DNA from: Apodospora peruviana
Taxonomy: Eukaryota; Ascomycota; Sordariomycetes; Sordariales; Lasiosphaeriaceae
Length of the DNA stretch: 64,000 nt
Direction: 5' to 3'
Assembly: GCA_033439685.1 (NCBI GenBank)
Contig: JAUEDM010000001.1
Location: 2,046,001 to 2,110,000, forward strand
The first letter of the stretch is position 1. Every line of letters starts with the position of its first letter. The notes under the pieces are model-generated. The model was not told the origin of the DNA. It was given only the letters and a program-made list of their open reading frames with translations, and did no database searches. Position numbers and translations under genes: made by a program. Shown here piece by piece: positions 45,144 to 57,633 of this stretch.

Positions 45144-48100
45144 TCGATTTGCAATGCAATTTGCTCTCGTGTCTTTTGCGATTTACACTTGATTTGTTCA
45201 GCTATCGGCGCAGACCTCGCTTCGTCCTATTTACCGGACTTGCTTAACCCCCGGGGCTTCAACCTGCCATGGAGCGATCTTCAGCTTCGCTTTATTTCAA
45301 CCACACGCCAAAAATAAATGTATCATAGGTAGGTGGGCATCACCACCCAACCGCCAACAATTGGGAATCGCTATTTTGGTCGACCGCCGGGAGTTTTATG
45401 GTTTTGAGAGGAGAATGGTGAGCCTCTTTTCCTTTTTATTTGGTTGTCGAAAAGAAAATAGAGAGGCTTTTTCGGGAGCAGGGCTGTCCGGCGCCTTGAG
45501 CATTTCCGCGCGCGTTTTTATCACAATAAAGAAACACACCACTCTAAGTACGTTGGCGGGCTGGGTGTAACCTGTAGTATATGTAATTACTTACCTTATT
45601 AAATGAGTCGGTTGGAGAATGGGAGGGGGAGAGAGAGGAGAGGATTGTAGCGAGCGGGTCCAAACGTTTGGAGGTCAAGGGATGAAAGAAGGAGATGGGA
45701 GCTAGTTGACCTTCGCTCCTATATGGGGTTGTAGCATAGACGGGCTATGCATCATCCACATACGTACCTTACCTACCTGACCTACCTTACCTGACCTACC
45801 CGCATGTCTGCATGTCTGTATATACACGTCAGATGTTTAACGATATTGACCTTGCATGCTAAGTAAACGACCAAATGATAATTTTGGGGATAAGAATAAG
45901 AGAAAGAAACAGAGATGATGTTGCTCTTCAGAAGATAGATCGGAGATAATCGGAGGTTTGTCTTGATACGTTAAGAACTAAAGGGGAAATCCTACTGTAA
46001 GAAGCGTGAAGTGGCACGGAAAAGAAAGAAGAATGAAGCAAAAGCTCGCCAGCTAACCCAGGCCGCACAGGCGCGGTGATCTGAGGTGACAGGCTACGAA
46101 AAACTCCTATGGGGTTTCACGCCGAAAGAGCAGAACTTAAGTGGTAGTAGATTATATGGCAGGTGGAATTACAATCTAGCAAAGTTTAGAGAAACTGTGT
46201 GAGCAGGACGCTAGTCACGCTGGTTCGAACAGGCGAACTCTCTACAGCGTCTGCACTTTGAAGAAGACCTAGATCACCGTACCCTTCCACTTAGCTACGA
46301 GAGCTACCACAGACCGGGCTTTAAGAGTCAGTGCTTGGTTTGCGGTACAGGCATCATTCGTTGGACTGCTATATTTACCTTATTCAGGGTTTGGTTGGCT
46401 GAGAGGGAAAGTGCTGACGACGTGGCGGTGATAGAGTTTGGTTTGAGTCGTATAGGTGGATATTTGGGAGAGTTCAAGTGAAGCTAATGTAAAAATCACC
46501 GAGTGGTTGATATGTGGACGAACCGCGGTTCGCACTTCGGATCTTCTGTAAGGCAGTGGAGTCCCTCAATAATAAGTTCATATCAGTCGAGAGATTTCAA
46601 AGCAGTCAAATAATACAAGCAAGTTCCAAAGTTCTTGCAGCTTCTCTTCTCGAAAATCGCATTGCTGCATTCAGGATCCCGCACCTTTCCCGCACGAAGC
46701 CGGGCAGGCAGGCACTTCGATACGGGCCCGGCTGCTTGGACCATGGCACCGGGACAGGGAGAACCAAGATTGTGCCCATCCCCGGAGCTGTCCCCGCCAC
46801 AGCAGCGCCGCACAGTGCTCCCTTCCGTCACTGCAGCTGCTGCGGGTGTTCCTGACCCTGCAGCATCATTGGCCTGGTTATCCTGCAGGTAAGTTTTGTG
46901 TGGTGTGTCGTGACTTGCCACTTTCTCTCTCGATAGAACGACAAGCGGCGGCCCGTCGATCTCGATCAATGCAATGGCCTTCCCGTCGTCACATACCGAT
47001 CAGGGCAACCCGAGATTTGGACGGGAGGCCCGGAGGAGCTGCTTTGGCGAGTAAAAGCGGCGCGGGTACGGGATTCGACCGCCGGGCGAAGACACCGTCT
47101 CGGTAGCCGCCGACGAACAGGGGCACGCACCGGTCTGAGACACGCACGTGGGGGTGCCGACGTTTTGGGAATGCCCTCGACAACATCAAGCGAAAGATGC
47201 CCAAAGGCGTGCCCTTCAAAGCATCTCTGAATCCTGTTTTCCAACCGGCGTGTGGTGGAAGTGCGATCAGTCAGCTGGATGCATTTTGCTTGCTGCAAGA
47301 AGGCCACACATCCACACAGGTTGTTGTCGGTTGCTATTTGTCGGCCGCCTCTTACGACGAGATGACGGTGCGCAGCGGGCGCGCTACGCGATGGTAGATG
47401 CATGGCAGTCTTAGAACTGGGCAGGGTTGCTGCTCATCACTGCCTACGATCACAGCAGTCAACCCGTCCGGTCGCCAGTGAGGATGCTAGTCCTGGGGGG
47501 CACCACAATGGCACACCCTTATCAACTTGGGCTCGTGTCTGGAACCAAGACAGGTCCAGCAGTTCAGTTGCAGTTCGGCAACATGATCTGCCATGATAAT
47601 GGGACCTTGCAACCCAATCGACTCTGGATGGGATATCAGACCATGGCAAAGTACCTCTCCCTCCTCTCCAGTACGGGATCTAATACACGATACTTGGGGC
47701 ATGGCGTACCTATAGCGTCGTCGTCAAGACTTAACTAAGAAGGGGTCAGTGCCCTTCCCCGCCACGACGGAACCGAATCAGATTCCTGAACTTCCCTGTG
47801 AGAGCGGGGCGCAAAAAGAGACAATCGTTCTGGATGAAGATGGAAGAGCGAGAAAGACAAATAGGGGGACGTGAGTAAAGTCAGTTGTAGTAGGTAAGTA
47901 GACATATGTACGGTCGCGAGGACGGGAATGGTTCATCGGTTACGGCGGTACGCGTACCGACAACTGGAGGCCCACGATGCTGCCGGATATCAAATTGAGA
48001 AAGTTCCCTCCGGATAGCAATACCTGATTTGGTCGTGAGGCCTGCACCCTTTCTTTGCTTTTTTCTGCCTTTGTCCTCACAGTCTCACTTCCTGTGTCTG

Positions 48101-49867
48101 GGGTAATTCGCAGTCAAAGGTGCAAAAGAAATCCTGACCGAGACTTCCGTTCGCGCTTGACAGGGTTAAAGATTGATCTGGCGGCATCGACAGGGGGAAA
48201 GTGCTCAGAAAAAGGAATATGGATTGGGGTCGAGAATCGGTTGAGGACCTTGTCCATCCTCACAGTGGTCCAACACATGCATTGACTAGCGCCGTCTGGC
48301 AGCTTCACCGTCTGTTCAAGCTCATTTAGAACGGATGTAAGGCACGAGCCGGTAGTGATCGCTACAGTGATCACGAGCACTACCGAGTGCAGATGGATGT
48401 TGCTTGCTAGGACTGCCTCAACAGTCACCATGCCATGTCATGGATCCCATGTCGTGGCCAGCCCAAGAGGTTCTCGATTTGAGGCAGGTACATACGTCCG
48501 TACGCGCCTCGAAGTAGATAAGGTGAGCTAGATGGCTGTAACGTGGGACCTCTAAGTTACGCTTCTCCAGGTTTCACTGTGTCTGTATTTCGACGGACAG
48601 CATCAGATGTCGCCGCATCTCGTCTCGCCAAAGTCCAAAGGTCCCGTGGTTGATGATCTGAACAACACACATCCACTCCCTTACCACGCCCATCGACCGA
48701 GCAGACTTTGGGTACGACGCCGTGCAACAGGCAATACCGAGAGTCTCGTTCACCTCGACCGAGAAGCCGGGAACGTGGGTAATCGACATTCACCTCACTC
48801 GGCTTTCCCGGACGTCGTCTCCCACGCGCCAAACTCTCCGGGGCCGTGCTGCTGGCTGACGAATAAGGACCAGGCTGGACTGGAGGTCAATTCCATCGTC
48901 TTGGAAGTGGAGGTCGAAAGAAGGGCGCGATACGGCAACCTGCTGCCGCGTCCAACAGCTAGCCATCAAGGTTCGCGGTAGTCCCAACTGCCTGGAAAAG
49001 CGGGTGGCCTCGGGATACCAAGCCTGAAAACGGCTTACATCGTGACGAGCTTGACAGATATTATCAAGACATTGGCGAGATCGCCAATAGGGAGTGTAGG
49101 TGGAGGTCAAACGAGCCTCATCATTGCTAGTCGCTTGTTGTTTGAGGCACTGAGGCGAAGTCGAGCCGTTGGCTGGAGTTGATTTCCAGGCTGCCGGGCG
49201 ACCTCCTCCTTCGCTGCCAACCTGGAAAGGAACAAAGCACGGGACGGGAATCTGAGCGGGAGTTTGTGTCTCGAAAATTGTCTATCCACCAAAATTTGGG
49301 GCACGTTACTGTCATCAACTGATTTCAACCGATTGAGGTGTTGGTTGGGAAGGTGTGCCTTGCCCGAGTTACACAAACCCCTGTGAATAAAAGCAGGGAC
49401 CTTCCTAGGTCCTTCCTAGGTGAGGTGGGCAGACGACGGGACTTGCACAACCTGGAACCTTCGCAAACCGTTGCGGAAAGAGACACCCGAGACGAGTCGG
49501 TAGCAGACGGGAGGCTTCAGGTTGACTTGAAAGTTAGCCGACTACAAAATTTTATCCCAAGTTGTTGGCCCGATCAACCCCCCAAAGCCAAACGACGAAA
49601 ACCCTCCTGACCAGACCAAAGCGTGAGCTCTCCAGAACCCAACAACAGTCTCGTCATCCGTCTTCCATCACTATCACCGCACTATAACTGCTTCGGAACA
49701 GCAGTTCGGGGGATTTCGGTACAAGTCCTTTCGCCCTTCCTCCCGAATACCATCGGACTTGCGGGTTCCAGAGCTGTCAGTCTAACTTCGGCCTATCGCT
49801 TTCGCTCCACGCAGCCACTCATCAATTACACAACTCCTTCTGGATACTCAGGGGCAGAATCACGATC
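45144..49867. other. 4.7 kb stretch without a recognisable gene
   Basis: Frames of about 100-145 codons occur on both strands (for example minus 46966-47403, plus 47427-47738, plus 48607-48981), but overlapping frames on opposite strands look equally good and none shows a family motif. A tRNA-like segment near 46210-46310 does not fold into a full cloverleaf. A tandem ACCTACCT/ACCTGACCT patch lies at 45763-45801, and a direct CCTTCCTAGGT repeat at 49400-49423. The right end contains the leader of the ABC transporter gene. Confidence 0.45.
45763..45801. repeat. ACCTACCT/ACCTGACCT microsatellite-like patch
   Basis: Short imperfect units of ACCTTACCT and ACCTGACCT in tandem, of the same type as words found in most long intergenic regions of the window. 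Confidence 0.6.
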
Positions 49868-52800
49868 ATGGACCTGGCCAAAGCCGCGGCCGTACAGCGC
49901 CCTGATGGGGTGGACACGGTTGGAAATGATCTGGTTGTCCAGTCACTTGTTGGCATTCACTATGCCCTGCCGGCCGCCGTCTTTGTCTACTACGCCGTCT
50001 CCTACACGTTCGCCATATGCACCTTACAGACGGTATCGTCGGAAGAGAACCATGGTCGTCGTCGGACACTCATGTGGTGTCTCTTCTTTGGAACTCTGAC
50101 CTATGTCGCTCAACTCCTCAGCCTGCTATTCCAGACCACCATGCAGCATAGGTTTCCAGTCGATCATGAGACCATCATCGGTCTTCTATCATGCATTCTC
50201 GTTTTTGGTTTGCAGTTCTCCGTCATTTTGGAAACATCAAAGCCCGTCTGGTACCCATACACTGGGTCACTTTTGCTTGGACTGGTATTCGAGACCGTCA
50301 CTACAGTATTGGCTCTCACGGCTCGACCTCAAAAGCCACTGGACTTTGTCGGCATGTTTGATATCTCCGTCGCGGCTGTCAGGTACCTTACTTTTCTTGT
50401 CGCGCTGGCGGCCTCTTTCGGAGGTCGTTGCCACTGGAGACGGAAGAAAGGGGCCGACTTCGAGAGAGAGGCCCTTCTTGAAGCAAATGGCCACACAACC
50501 ACAGATGCTTCTGATGAACAGACAAATGGAAATGGACAAGCCAATTACGGGACGACGCCGATTAACACCAGCAAGCCTGCTGAGGCTTCGACAAAGGAGA
50601 CACCATGGCAGAAGCGAAGGAATCGGGACAAGGCGCTCATGGATAAGGCCCTTCAGGAAAATGGTAGCTGGCTTATGTACGCCAAGCGCTTCACGGTACG
50701 TCGATCTTTTTACTTGTTGATATTTCACTCCCATGTCCCTCTGACAGGTTCTTCGGTAGATATTCCTTCCCTATGTCTGGCCAGTAAACCGGCCGTCACT
50801 TCAGGTTCGACTTGTCCTGGTTGGGCTCTGCCTGCTTGCTGGGAACTTTCTCAATGTCCTCATCCCGCGACAGACCGGAATTCTGATGGATTCTCTGAAC
50901 GGAAACAATGATCAGAACCCATGGATTCAGGTCCTGATTTTTGTCGGTCTTCGGTTGGTGTCTTCGGAAGCTGGAATCCCGTTACTACGACAGTGGCTTT
51001 GGTTCCCTCTCGATGCATATTCGACGCAGTCTTTGCGCACCGCTGCCTATTCGCACATACTAAGGCTTTCTTCGGACTTCCATGACTCGAAAAGCTATCC
51101 TGAAATTGCGATGGCTATTTACCACGCAGAGGGCGTAACTGGCTTGATCGAGGAGATCTGCTTCTCAGCCATTCCCAATCTCATTGACATGGTAGCAGCG
51201 TTCGTCTACCTCTCGATCACGTTTGGATCATATGAGGGCTTCATTACAGTCGCTACAGCCACAGTATTCCTCTACTCTACCAGCCGGATGATTGCAGCCC
51301 AGACGAAAACCAGGGTCGCTGAGCTCGATGCTATGTACGAGGCCAGTCGCATTCAAAATGGCGGAATCCAGGGGTGGACCACAGTCACTGCCTTCAACCA
51401 AGTCCCATATGAGGAAGACCGACAATCATCAGCGGTCAAGAAGTTCATAGTGACCTGGCGGGTATATTTCTTCTGGGGACTGGCTGCCAAAGCGTTCCAG
51501 GCCTTGGTTTTGACAGCAGGTCTATTGGCAGGAGCTTTCCTTGCTGTGTACCAGGTTAGCCATGGGCAGGCCACTGCAGGTCAGTTCATCATGCTGATAA
51601 CTTATTGGGCGCAACTGTCTTCGCCTCTCATGTTCTTTTCCATGATGGGTAAGAAGATATCCACTGATCTTCTGGATGCCACGCGGCTCTTGGATATCAT
51701 GTTGACGAAATCGGCAATTGTTAGTAAGGAGGGGGCTCCGCCCTTGGAGTTTAAAGGGGGACACGTCAAGTTTAATAATGTCTGCTTCTCATACGACAAA
51801 AAGAAGGAGATTCTCAAAGATATCAATTTCTCGGTCTCCCCGGGAATGACGGTGGCTTTTGTCGGTACTACTGGAGCCGGCAAGTCAACCATTCTGAAGC
51901 TTCTTCATCGGTTTTACGATGTCACGGGAGGTTCCATCGAAATTGACGGCCAGGACATTTCAAAAGTCGACCTTTCCAGGCAAGTTACCCTGAGAAATAT
52001 GGCTGTTTGAGGTAGCCTTGGGAATATGACTGACATATAAGCTACAACTACAGGCTGAGGGCTCAAATCGGGAGCGTCCCGCAGTCTCCCATCCTGTTCA
52101 GCGACACCATAATGAACAATGTCCGGTACGCAAAGCTAGACGCAACGGACGAAGAAGTGTTCGAGGCTTGCAAAGCAGCTTGCATACATGAGCAAATCCT
52201 AGGGATGACTGATGGTATTATGACTGCCTTTTCTTGTCCGATCGCAGAGAAGCTAACCGTTGACAAAGGATACCAAACACATGTCGGAGAATCCAGCTCT
52301 AAGATATCTGGAGGAGAGTTGCAACGACTAGCAATTGCACGGGCAATTTTGAAGAGACCTGCAATTGTGCTTCTTGATGAGGCAACAAGTGCGGTGGACA
52401 CGGAAACGGAATGCAAGATCCAGGACGCTTTGAATACCCTCTGTCAAGCCAGGACGACCTTTATTGTGGCGTAAGTCTTGTGTGTCTTCTTGTTTATTCA
52501 TACATCAAGCTAACCGTCGTAGGCATCGCTTGTCCACTATTATGAATGCCGACCGTATAATGGTCATCCAGGACGGGCGGGTTTCTGAACAGGGTACCCA
52601 CGAAGAGCTGATTCGCGCAAGGGGGAAATATGCCGATCTCTGGTCAAAACAGACGTTTGTGAGACCTAAGGCGAAGTCTGACGAAATGCCCGACCTTCTT
52701 AATGACCTGACCGCCGAGTCAATCAACTTGGAACTGGCCAAGGTCCAGAAGCCACTCCCGCTGAAGACTTCTCACAGCAACCAGGCCAACGGCTCGACGA

Positions 52801-53346
52801 CGAACGGCGCTGCACCTGTGGATGATGCCAAGACGGACGTAGGTTCGGGACCGAACAAAGAGGTATAGATGATTCAACCGAAGCATGTATAATACTACAT
52901 GTTTGGTGGTTTCTATCTAACCTCTTTTTGCGTTCTAGAACTCGAGGCTAAACCCCAGCGCTCCGCCTTTCCAACCCAGATCTCAAGCTTCAACAATGTG
53001 CCCAGACTTGTCGAGCTCGAGAGGGTTCGACCCATCAGGCGATAGCGAGTCTAGTACCGGCACCACGTTTGTGTCATATGGTCTTCACGCTCCCAACCTG
53101 CAGTACTTTGCCACTCCCTTGGTCACGTTCTCAACTTCAAACCCGGCGTTTCAAAGCAATACCGCTGGATTTGCCGCAGAGGAAGATGAGAAGCCAGAAG
53201 CAACATGTCCAAAAGGTCCGTCGTCTCCTTGTCCGGGGCAGACCAAACCCGGGCCTGGTTGGGAGGGCCCAAAGTACCCTTGCTACTCTCGCAGAATCCA
53301 GTCGAAGAGTGAGCCCCTCGAACCTCATAGCTCCCCGAGCCCTTAA
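49868..53346 (+). CDS. hmt1: HMT1-type half ABC transporter (ABCB6/heavy-metal tolerance family)
   Basis: Fission yeast Hmt1 transports thiol peptides into the vacuole and confers cadmium tolerance; the substrate here is not shown. Six exons by my reading: 49868-50695, 50760-51979, 52054-52214, 52269-52470, 52523-52862 and 52939-53346, giving 1052 aa. A hydrophobic N-terminal extension (about five segments, residues 25-205) precedes a six-helix ABC membrane domain and one nucleotide-binding domain with Walker A VGTTGAGKST, Q-loop SVPQSP, signature ISGGELQR, Walker B AIVLLDEATSAVD and H-loop VAHRLST. Intron 51980-52053 begins GCAAGT (GC-AG). Intron 52215-52268 is 54 nt without a stop; removing it restores DGYQTHVGE. 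The last exon adds a tail beginning RLNPSAPPFQPRS (residues 920-932), a PAM2-like motif. The exact 3' end is uncertain, since a further intron near 53216-53296 is possible. Confidence 0.88.
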
Positions 53347-54323
53347 ATGTCCCCTTTATAGGGTCGTTGGAGCATTCCTAAACTTTCCGTATTTTTATTC
53401 TTTCTATTCTTACCCTTGGAGTACGGCGATATTTTACCCTTTTCAACGTGCACAAGGCAAAAGTACGATTTTATGTAGACCTGGATGTCTTGTTTTATGG
53501 GGTGTTTGGTGTTAGGGAAATAACGTTAGAAGTTAGAATAGACCATGGTGAGAGAGGCAAGGTGGTTTCAAGTCGTGGATAGCAGCATCTACAGTTTGTA
53601 ATGGAGGGATCGACCAAAAGGACACGTGAATAATAGAAAGTTGGCGAAGTTTATACGGAGTTCAGTATACAAAACGTGGGATGGGCACCTTTTTGGTTTG
53701 GTATTACTCTTGATGTACGGTGTGTTTTCAATAGTATCGGGGGGTCCATTATCCAACTTAATCGACATTGTTAACTCCTTCCGATGAGCTTGTACACGAC
53801 GAGGACAGGTACTCAAGAATCCAGAATATGTAGCCTTGGTTGACGGTTGTCCCGTCGGATACCCATTCCAAATAGCTCACGTTGCGTTGTTTCATTGACA
53901 GCAATATAGTAATGATGTCTTTGAAAGGATGACATTAAAACGCTCTAGAGCATGGAGTTGGAAATATCATATGCGAAAGGACAAGATATCAGGAGGCCAA
54001 GATAATAAGAAATCAATATATCCTGAACTGCTTACCACCCAGTGCCACGGTATCATGTATACCTACTACAGTCTGGATCTCGGAAGGGACCTTACATATG
54101 TTACTAAAGTGTCCAGCCGAACCTCCCTTTCTCCCACCAGGAGGCCGGAAATCCCAATACCTGAGTCCTGGCCATCCAAATGCAAATGTCATGTATACTG
54201 CTTAACTTGCAAGAACGCCTCCCAATGACAAGCTCCAACGATTTTGATACCAACTCCACAACAAAAAAGACTGAAGACAACACCAAGCCAAACGGAGTAT
54301 CACATTGTCGGTTCCCATCCTCA
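53347..54323. other. Convergent 3' flanks
   Basis: About 980 bases, AT-rich, between the ABC transporter and the IQ-motif gene. No gene seen. Confidence 0.5.
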
Positions 54324-54664
54324 TCAAAAGTTGACGGAAACCGTCAGCCTACTACGGTTTTCCTTTTCATGTCCCTTCTCCTTCTCGGCGGCATGTATCC
54401 GCCTCTGAGACCCAATCTTCTTCAACTTTTGCATCAGCAGCCCCCGCTGCGGGGGCACACCTTTATTGTTCAGATCACCACCACACTTGCTGATGTCCTC
54501 TGCCGTTGTAGTACCAACCGCCGACAACAATAAACTACTCCTTTTCGTCTTCTTCCCCGACGACGACAACGATAACGATGACGACGCAAAATCTCTCTCC
54601 TCCACATTTTTGTTGTTGCCCGTATTCTTCACTCGAACCACTTCTTCTTTTTTCACCATTACCG

Positions 54665-54711
<47 letters not shown>

Positions 54712-56738
54712 GCTTCATTATGATTAGTCCCGACCCTCCACTGGCCAGCCGACAACGACAACAGACCCATCCGTTTGACAACACCCATCCCGACATCTTT
54801 GACTCTGGTATAGATCTCAAACCCAAACAACAGAGCATAATCCTGCGAGAGACGCGTATGGCGCATATCGACGCCGCTTTCTTTCAGAGTCCGCAGAAAC
54901 GCGCGAAAGTTTGAGGTTGGCGGGCGGTAGTGTCCGCTGAGCGGCGACACGCACGTGAGCAGGCCGTCCTTGACCTCGATCATGCCGGCCGCCGAGACGC
55001 GGCTGCCCTGCACGAAGGAGGTGTGCTGGAACGTGCCGGCCTCTTTGATACCGACGTAGAGCCTTCCCTGGGAGTCGGCGACGAAAATCCAAGGGGTGTC
55101 GCCCCAGCTTTGCCGCAAGAACTTGCCGACTAAGTAGCTTGCCGAGGAGCCGCCGTATTTGAGTTTGTAATTCTCCTTGTGCCTCTTCTCGTCTTTGCTC
55201 TGTACTGCCACTATTTTGGTAGTAGAGGATGAGGATTGTTGGTCGTCGTCGGCGGACGACAGCGAGGTAGCGTACGTCGAGGACGAAGACCAAACATCTG
55301 AGTCCCCACAACAAGTAATACTGCTCCTGCTCGAATCCTCAACCTCGCTCCCATCGTCATAATGATAGGACTGAGCATGATGATGAACCGGCGCAGGGTC
55401 ATCGGCCAGCACGATACCCTTCACCGAATCCCGCCACCGGCCTTCGGTCGTGTCTACTGGACAACTGTTCTTGGCCCAGCACAGCCGGCCACCATTACCG
55501 ACGACAACCAGATAAAGCTGGCGCTCCTCGTGGGAGAGGTACCTGATCTGCTCGCGGTCGAGTTTCTGTCTCGAGCAGGTGTCCACATCCAAGTAACGCC
55601 CTTCGCCGTGGTCGAGCCAGTAGAAGAAGTTTTCGTTGGTTTGCGAGTCTTTCCATACCGCGTGGTACATGTGCAGGTTAAGGCCGTAGCGGTGGCGGTG
55701 GTCGACCAGCTCGAGGAGGTACAGCTCGTTGATGATCTTGGCTTCTTCTTGTCGCCGCGCTTTTGCTGCTTCTCGTTTTTTCTGAGTGGCAAGACTCTCG
55801 GCGTCGTTTCCATCAGAATCGGAGAAGGATGATGAGAACTCGTCTTCCAACAAGGACGACGACGACCTGTCAGTAGTAGACGAGTAGTAGTCGGCGTTGA
55901 GGCCTGCGCAGCGCCGCGCAATGGCGATGGCCTTCTTCCACCTCTGCCGCGTAGTCGCCGGCCTGTTGCCGACGAATATGTCGTACCCTTGGTGGAAGAG
56001 GAGGCCGGAGCTACCGCCGAGGCGATCGTCGACTAACGTCAGCCCGTCCCGGGACCGCGGCATGGTCAGTGCTCGGAACTGGGCCTCCCGGATTGCTTGG
56101 GTCCAACGTGTCGATGCATCTATGCTGTTGCCGGTGTCTCCTATCTGGCTTTGCTGTTTGCAATGGCTGCGATATGTGCGTTGGATGAGGGATACCGCTT
56201 TGGCTTGCTCGCTCTCGACAGTACTACGGCTGCTGCTGCTCTTGTCGCGTGCAAACCCAAGACGATTAGGTACGCTGCTGTTGCGCCGGCGGTGACGAGG
56301 CTTCAGTTGTGCAGTAGCAGTGTTGTCGAAGTTTTTGGATCGAGGCAGAGCTCCCCTGCCCCTTGCACTATCCGCATCAACAGCAACATCGAGACAGTTG
56401 GAAATTGAAGAAGTTACGGAGGATGCTACGGACGCCGTACGCGGACGGCGCCTGTTATTTTCGGCCTCGCGCGTTGCTTGTACGCCAGCAATACGTATAA
56501 ACTCGTCTCGCAAGGGTGGGACTAGGGAGTCTAGATATTCTTGGTGGCTCAGAGTGTAATGCGCCCAAGTGACGAACTGGCCGGGTCTTGTGTTGTTGTT
56601 CTCTTCGGTGTTCCACGGGCTTGGAGCTTCGGCTACCGGGGTGTATGGTGGTGTCGGCAGAGGGTGAGGGGCTGCTGCAGTTACGCTTGGCATCGAAGGC
56701 GGCGCTGACGTTGCCGTCCAGGGCGCTGTTGCCGCCAT
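54324..56738 (-). CDS. Filamentous-fungal IQ-motif (calmodulin-binding) protein
   Basis: A single open frame of 804 aa. An IQ motif lies at residues 183-196 (SLIQRTYRSHCKQQ), which in other proteins binds calmodulin or related light chains. The conserved-looking parts are residues 205-275 (TRWTQAIREAQFRALT, GNRPATTRQRWKKAIAIAR), about 335-435 (INELYLLELVDHRHRYGLNL, FFYWLDHGEGRYLDVDTC, REQIRYLSHEERQLYLVVV) and 545-660 (YLVGKFLRQSWGDTPWIFVA, ALLFGFEIYTRVK). These match, as far as I recognise it, a widespread family of Ascomycota IQ-domain proteins of unknown role. Between them are Ser- and Asp-rich low-complexity stretches and a run of 16 Thr encoded by a trinucleotide repeat. No membrane segment or signal peptide is evident. 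Function unknown; calmodulin binding is inference. Confidence 0.85.
54664..54711 (-). repeat. (GTT)16 microsatellite encoding polythreonine
   Basis: Sixteen uninterrupted GTT units on the plus strand. On the coding (minus) strand they give 16 consecutive Thr codons, fifteen ACA and one ACG, in the IQ-motif protein. Perfect units suggest recent length change. Confidence 0.9.
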
Positions 56739-57633
56739 TGGTTTTAGTGATACAGTGCGGTATTGTGCAATGCTGCGTTAGGTGATGATATCGACTGTTT
56801 TGTTGTTTTGGGTCGTGATGTCCTTGAAGTATTGATGATATACAATTCTCGTCTTTCCACAAGAGGAGTCGATCTACAATGTCGGTCCACTTCAGAAAAA
56901 AAGAACATTCGAGACCAGGACGCAAACATCTTTTTACTTGTATCAATCTGGTGGTGTTGCGGCCTGAGTATAACAAAGAAAAAGAGCTTCCTGATCGGTT
57001 AGGCGGTTAGCCTTACACGGTTGAGACGAGTGACTACCTGGAAAGTACCTCAATGCGGCGAATTGCCGACGGGAAGCGCCAAACGATTGCTGTATGTACA
57101 CGATTTACACGTGTACGACGAAACTCTCAGTGGATTCCAAGCTGAAAATGGACAGGTCGGCCGGCAGTTGGTAGCACGTTGAAGGCACAACAGCCTACCG
57201 ACCTCCGTGTAGGACCGAGAAACGAGGCGTAAGCCACCGAAATTATTCATCAACTAACAACGCAACGGGCCAGGAGGCTCCTCTGGGAATTCCAGCTCGT
57301 CTGAGCCTGGATGGGAAGACCGGGCGACCTAATCCCAAAGCTTTGGAAACAGCCAATTCGGACGGATCCTCTATGTTTCAACGCCCCAGGCCCGGGCTTC
57401 CCCGCGGCGCGGCCGGGCCTTCTCGGGACCGGCATGTTGGGACGAAGGATCTCTTTACACCCAATCCTTCTCAACACCCACTGCCCTCCGGAGACACGGT
57501 AAATAATCATACTCGATGGAATTAATGCGGCTCTTTTGTAAGCAGAACTCCAAATAGCAACAAACGGGATCCATCCGGTCGGTCGTCTGTTCCTTCACAC
57601 CCATGGACCAGGCCTCCCGACAAGAGAGTCAAA
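56739..57633. other. Intergenic region between the dehydrogenase and IQ-motif genes
   Basis: About 900 bases containing the IQ-protein promoter and the 3' flank of the short-chain dehydrogenase. I see no gene. Confidence 0.5.

Noticed and set aside
46210..46310. Calling a functional tRNA gene
   Set aside because: Acceptor and D-stem pairing fail, although A- and B-box-like words are present.
53216..53296. Additional intron in the ABC transporter tail (GTCCGT...CGCAG)
   Set aside because: Frame-compatible, but no branch site is evident and the alternative end is no more convincing; kept only as an uncertainty.
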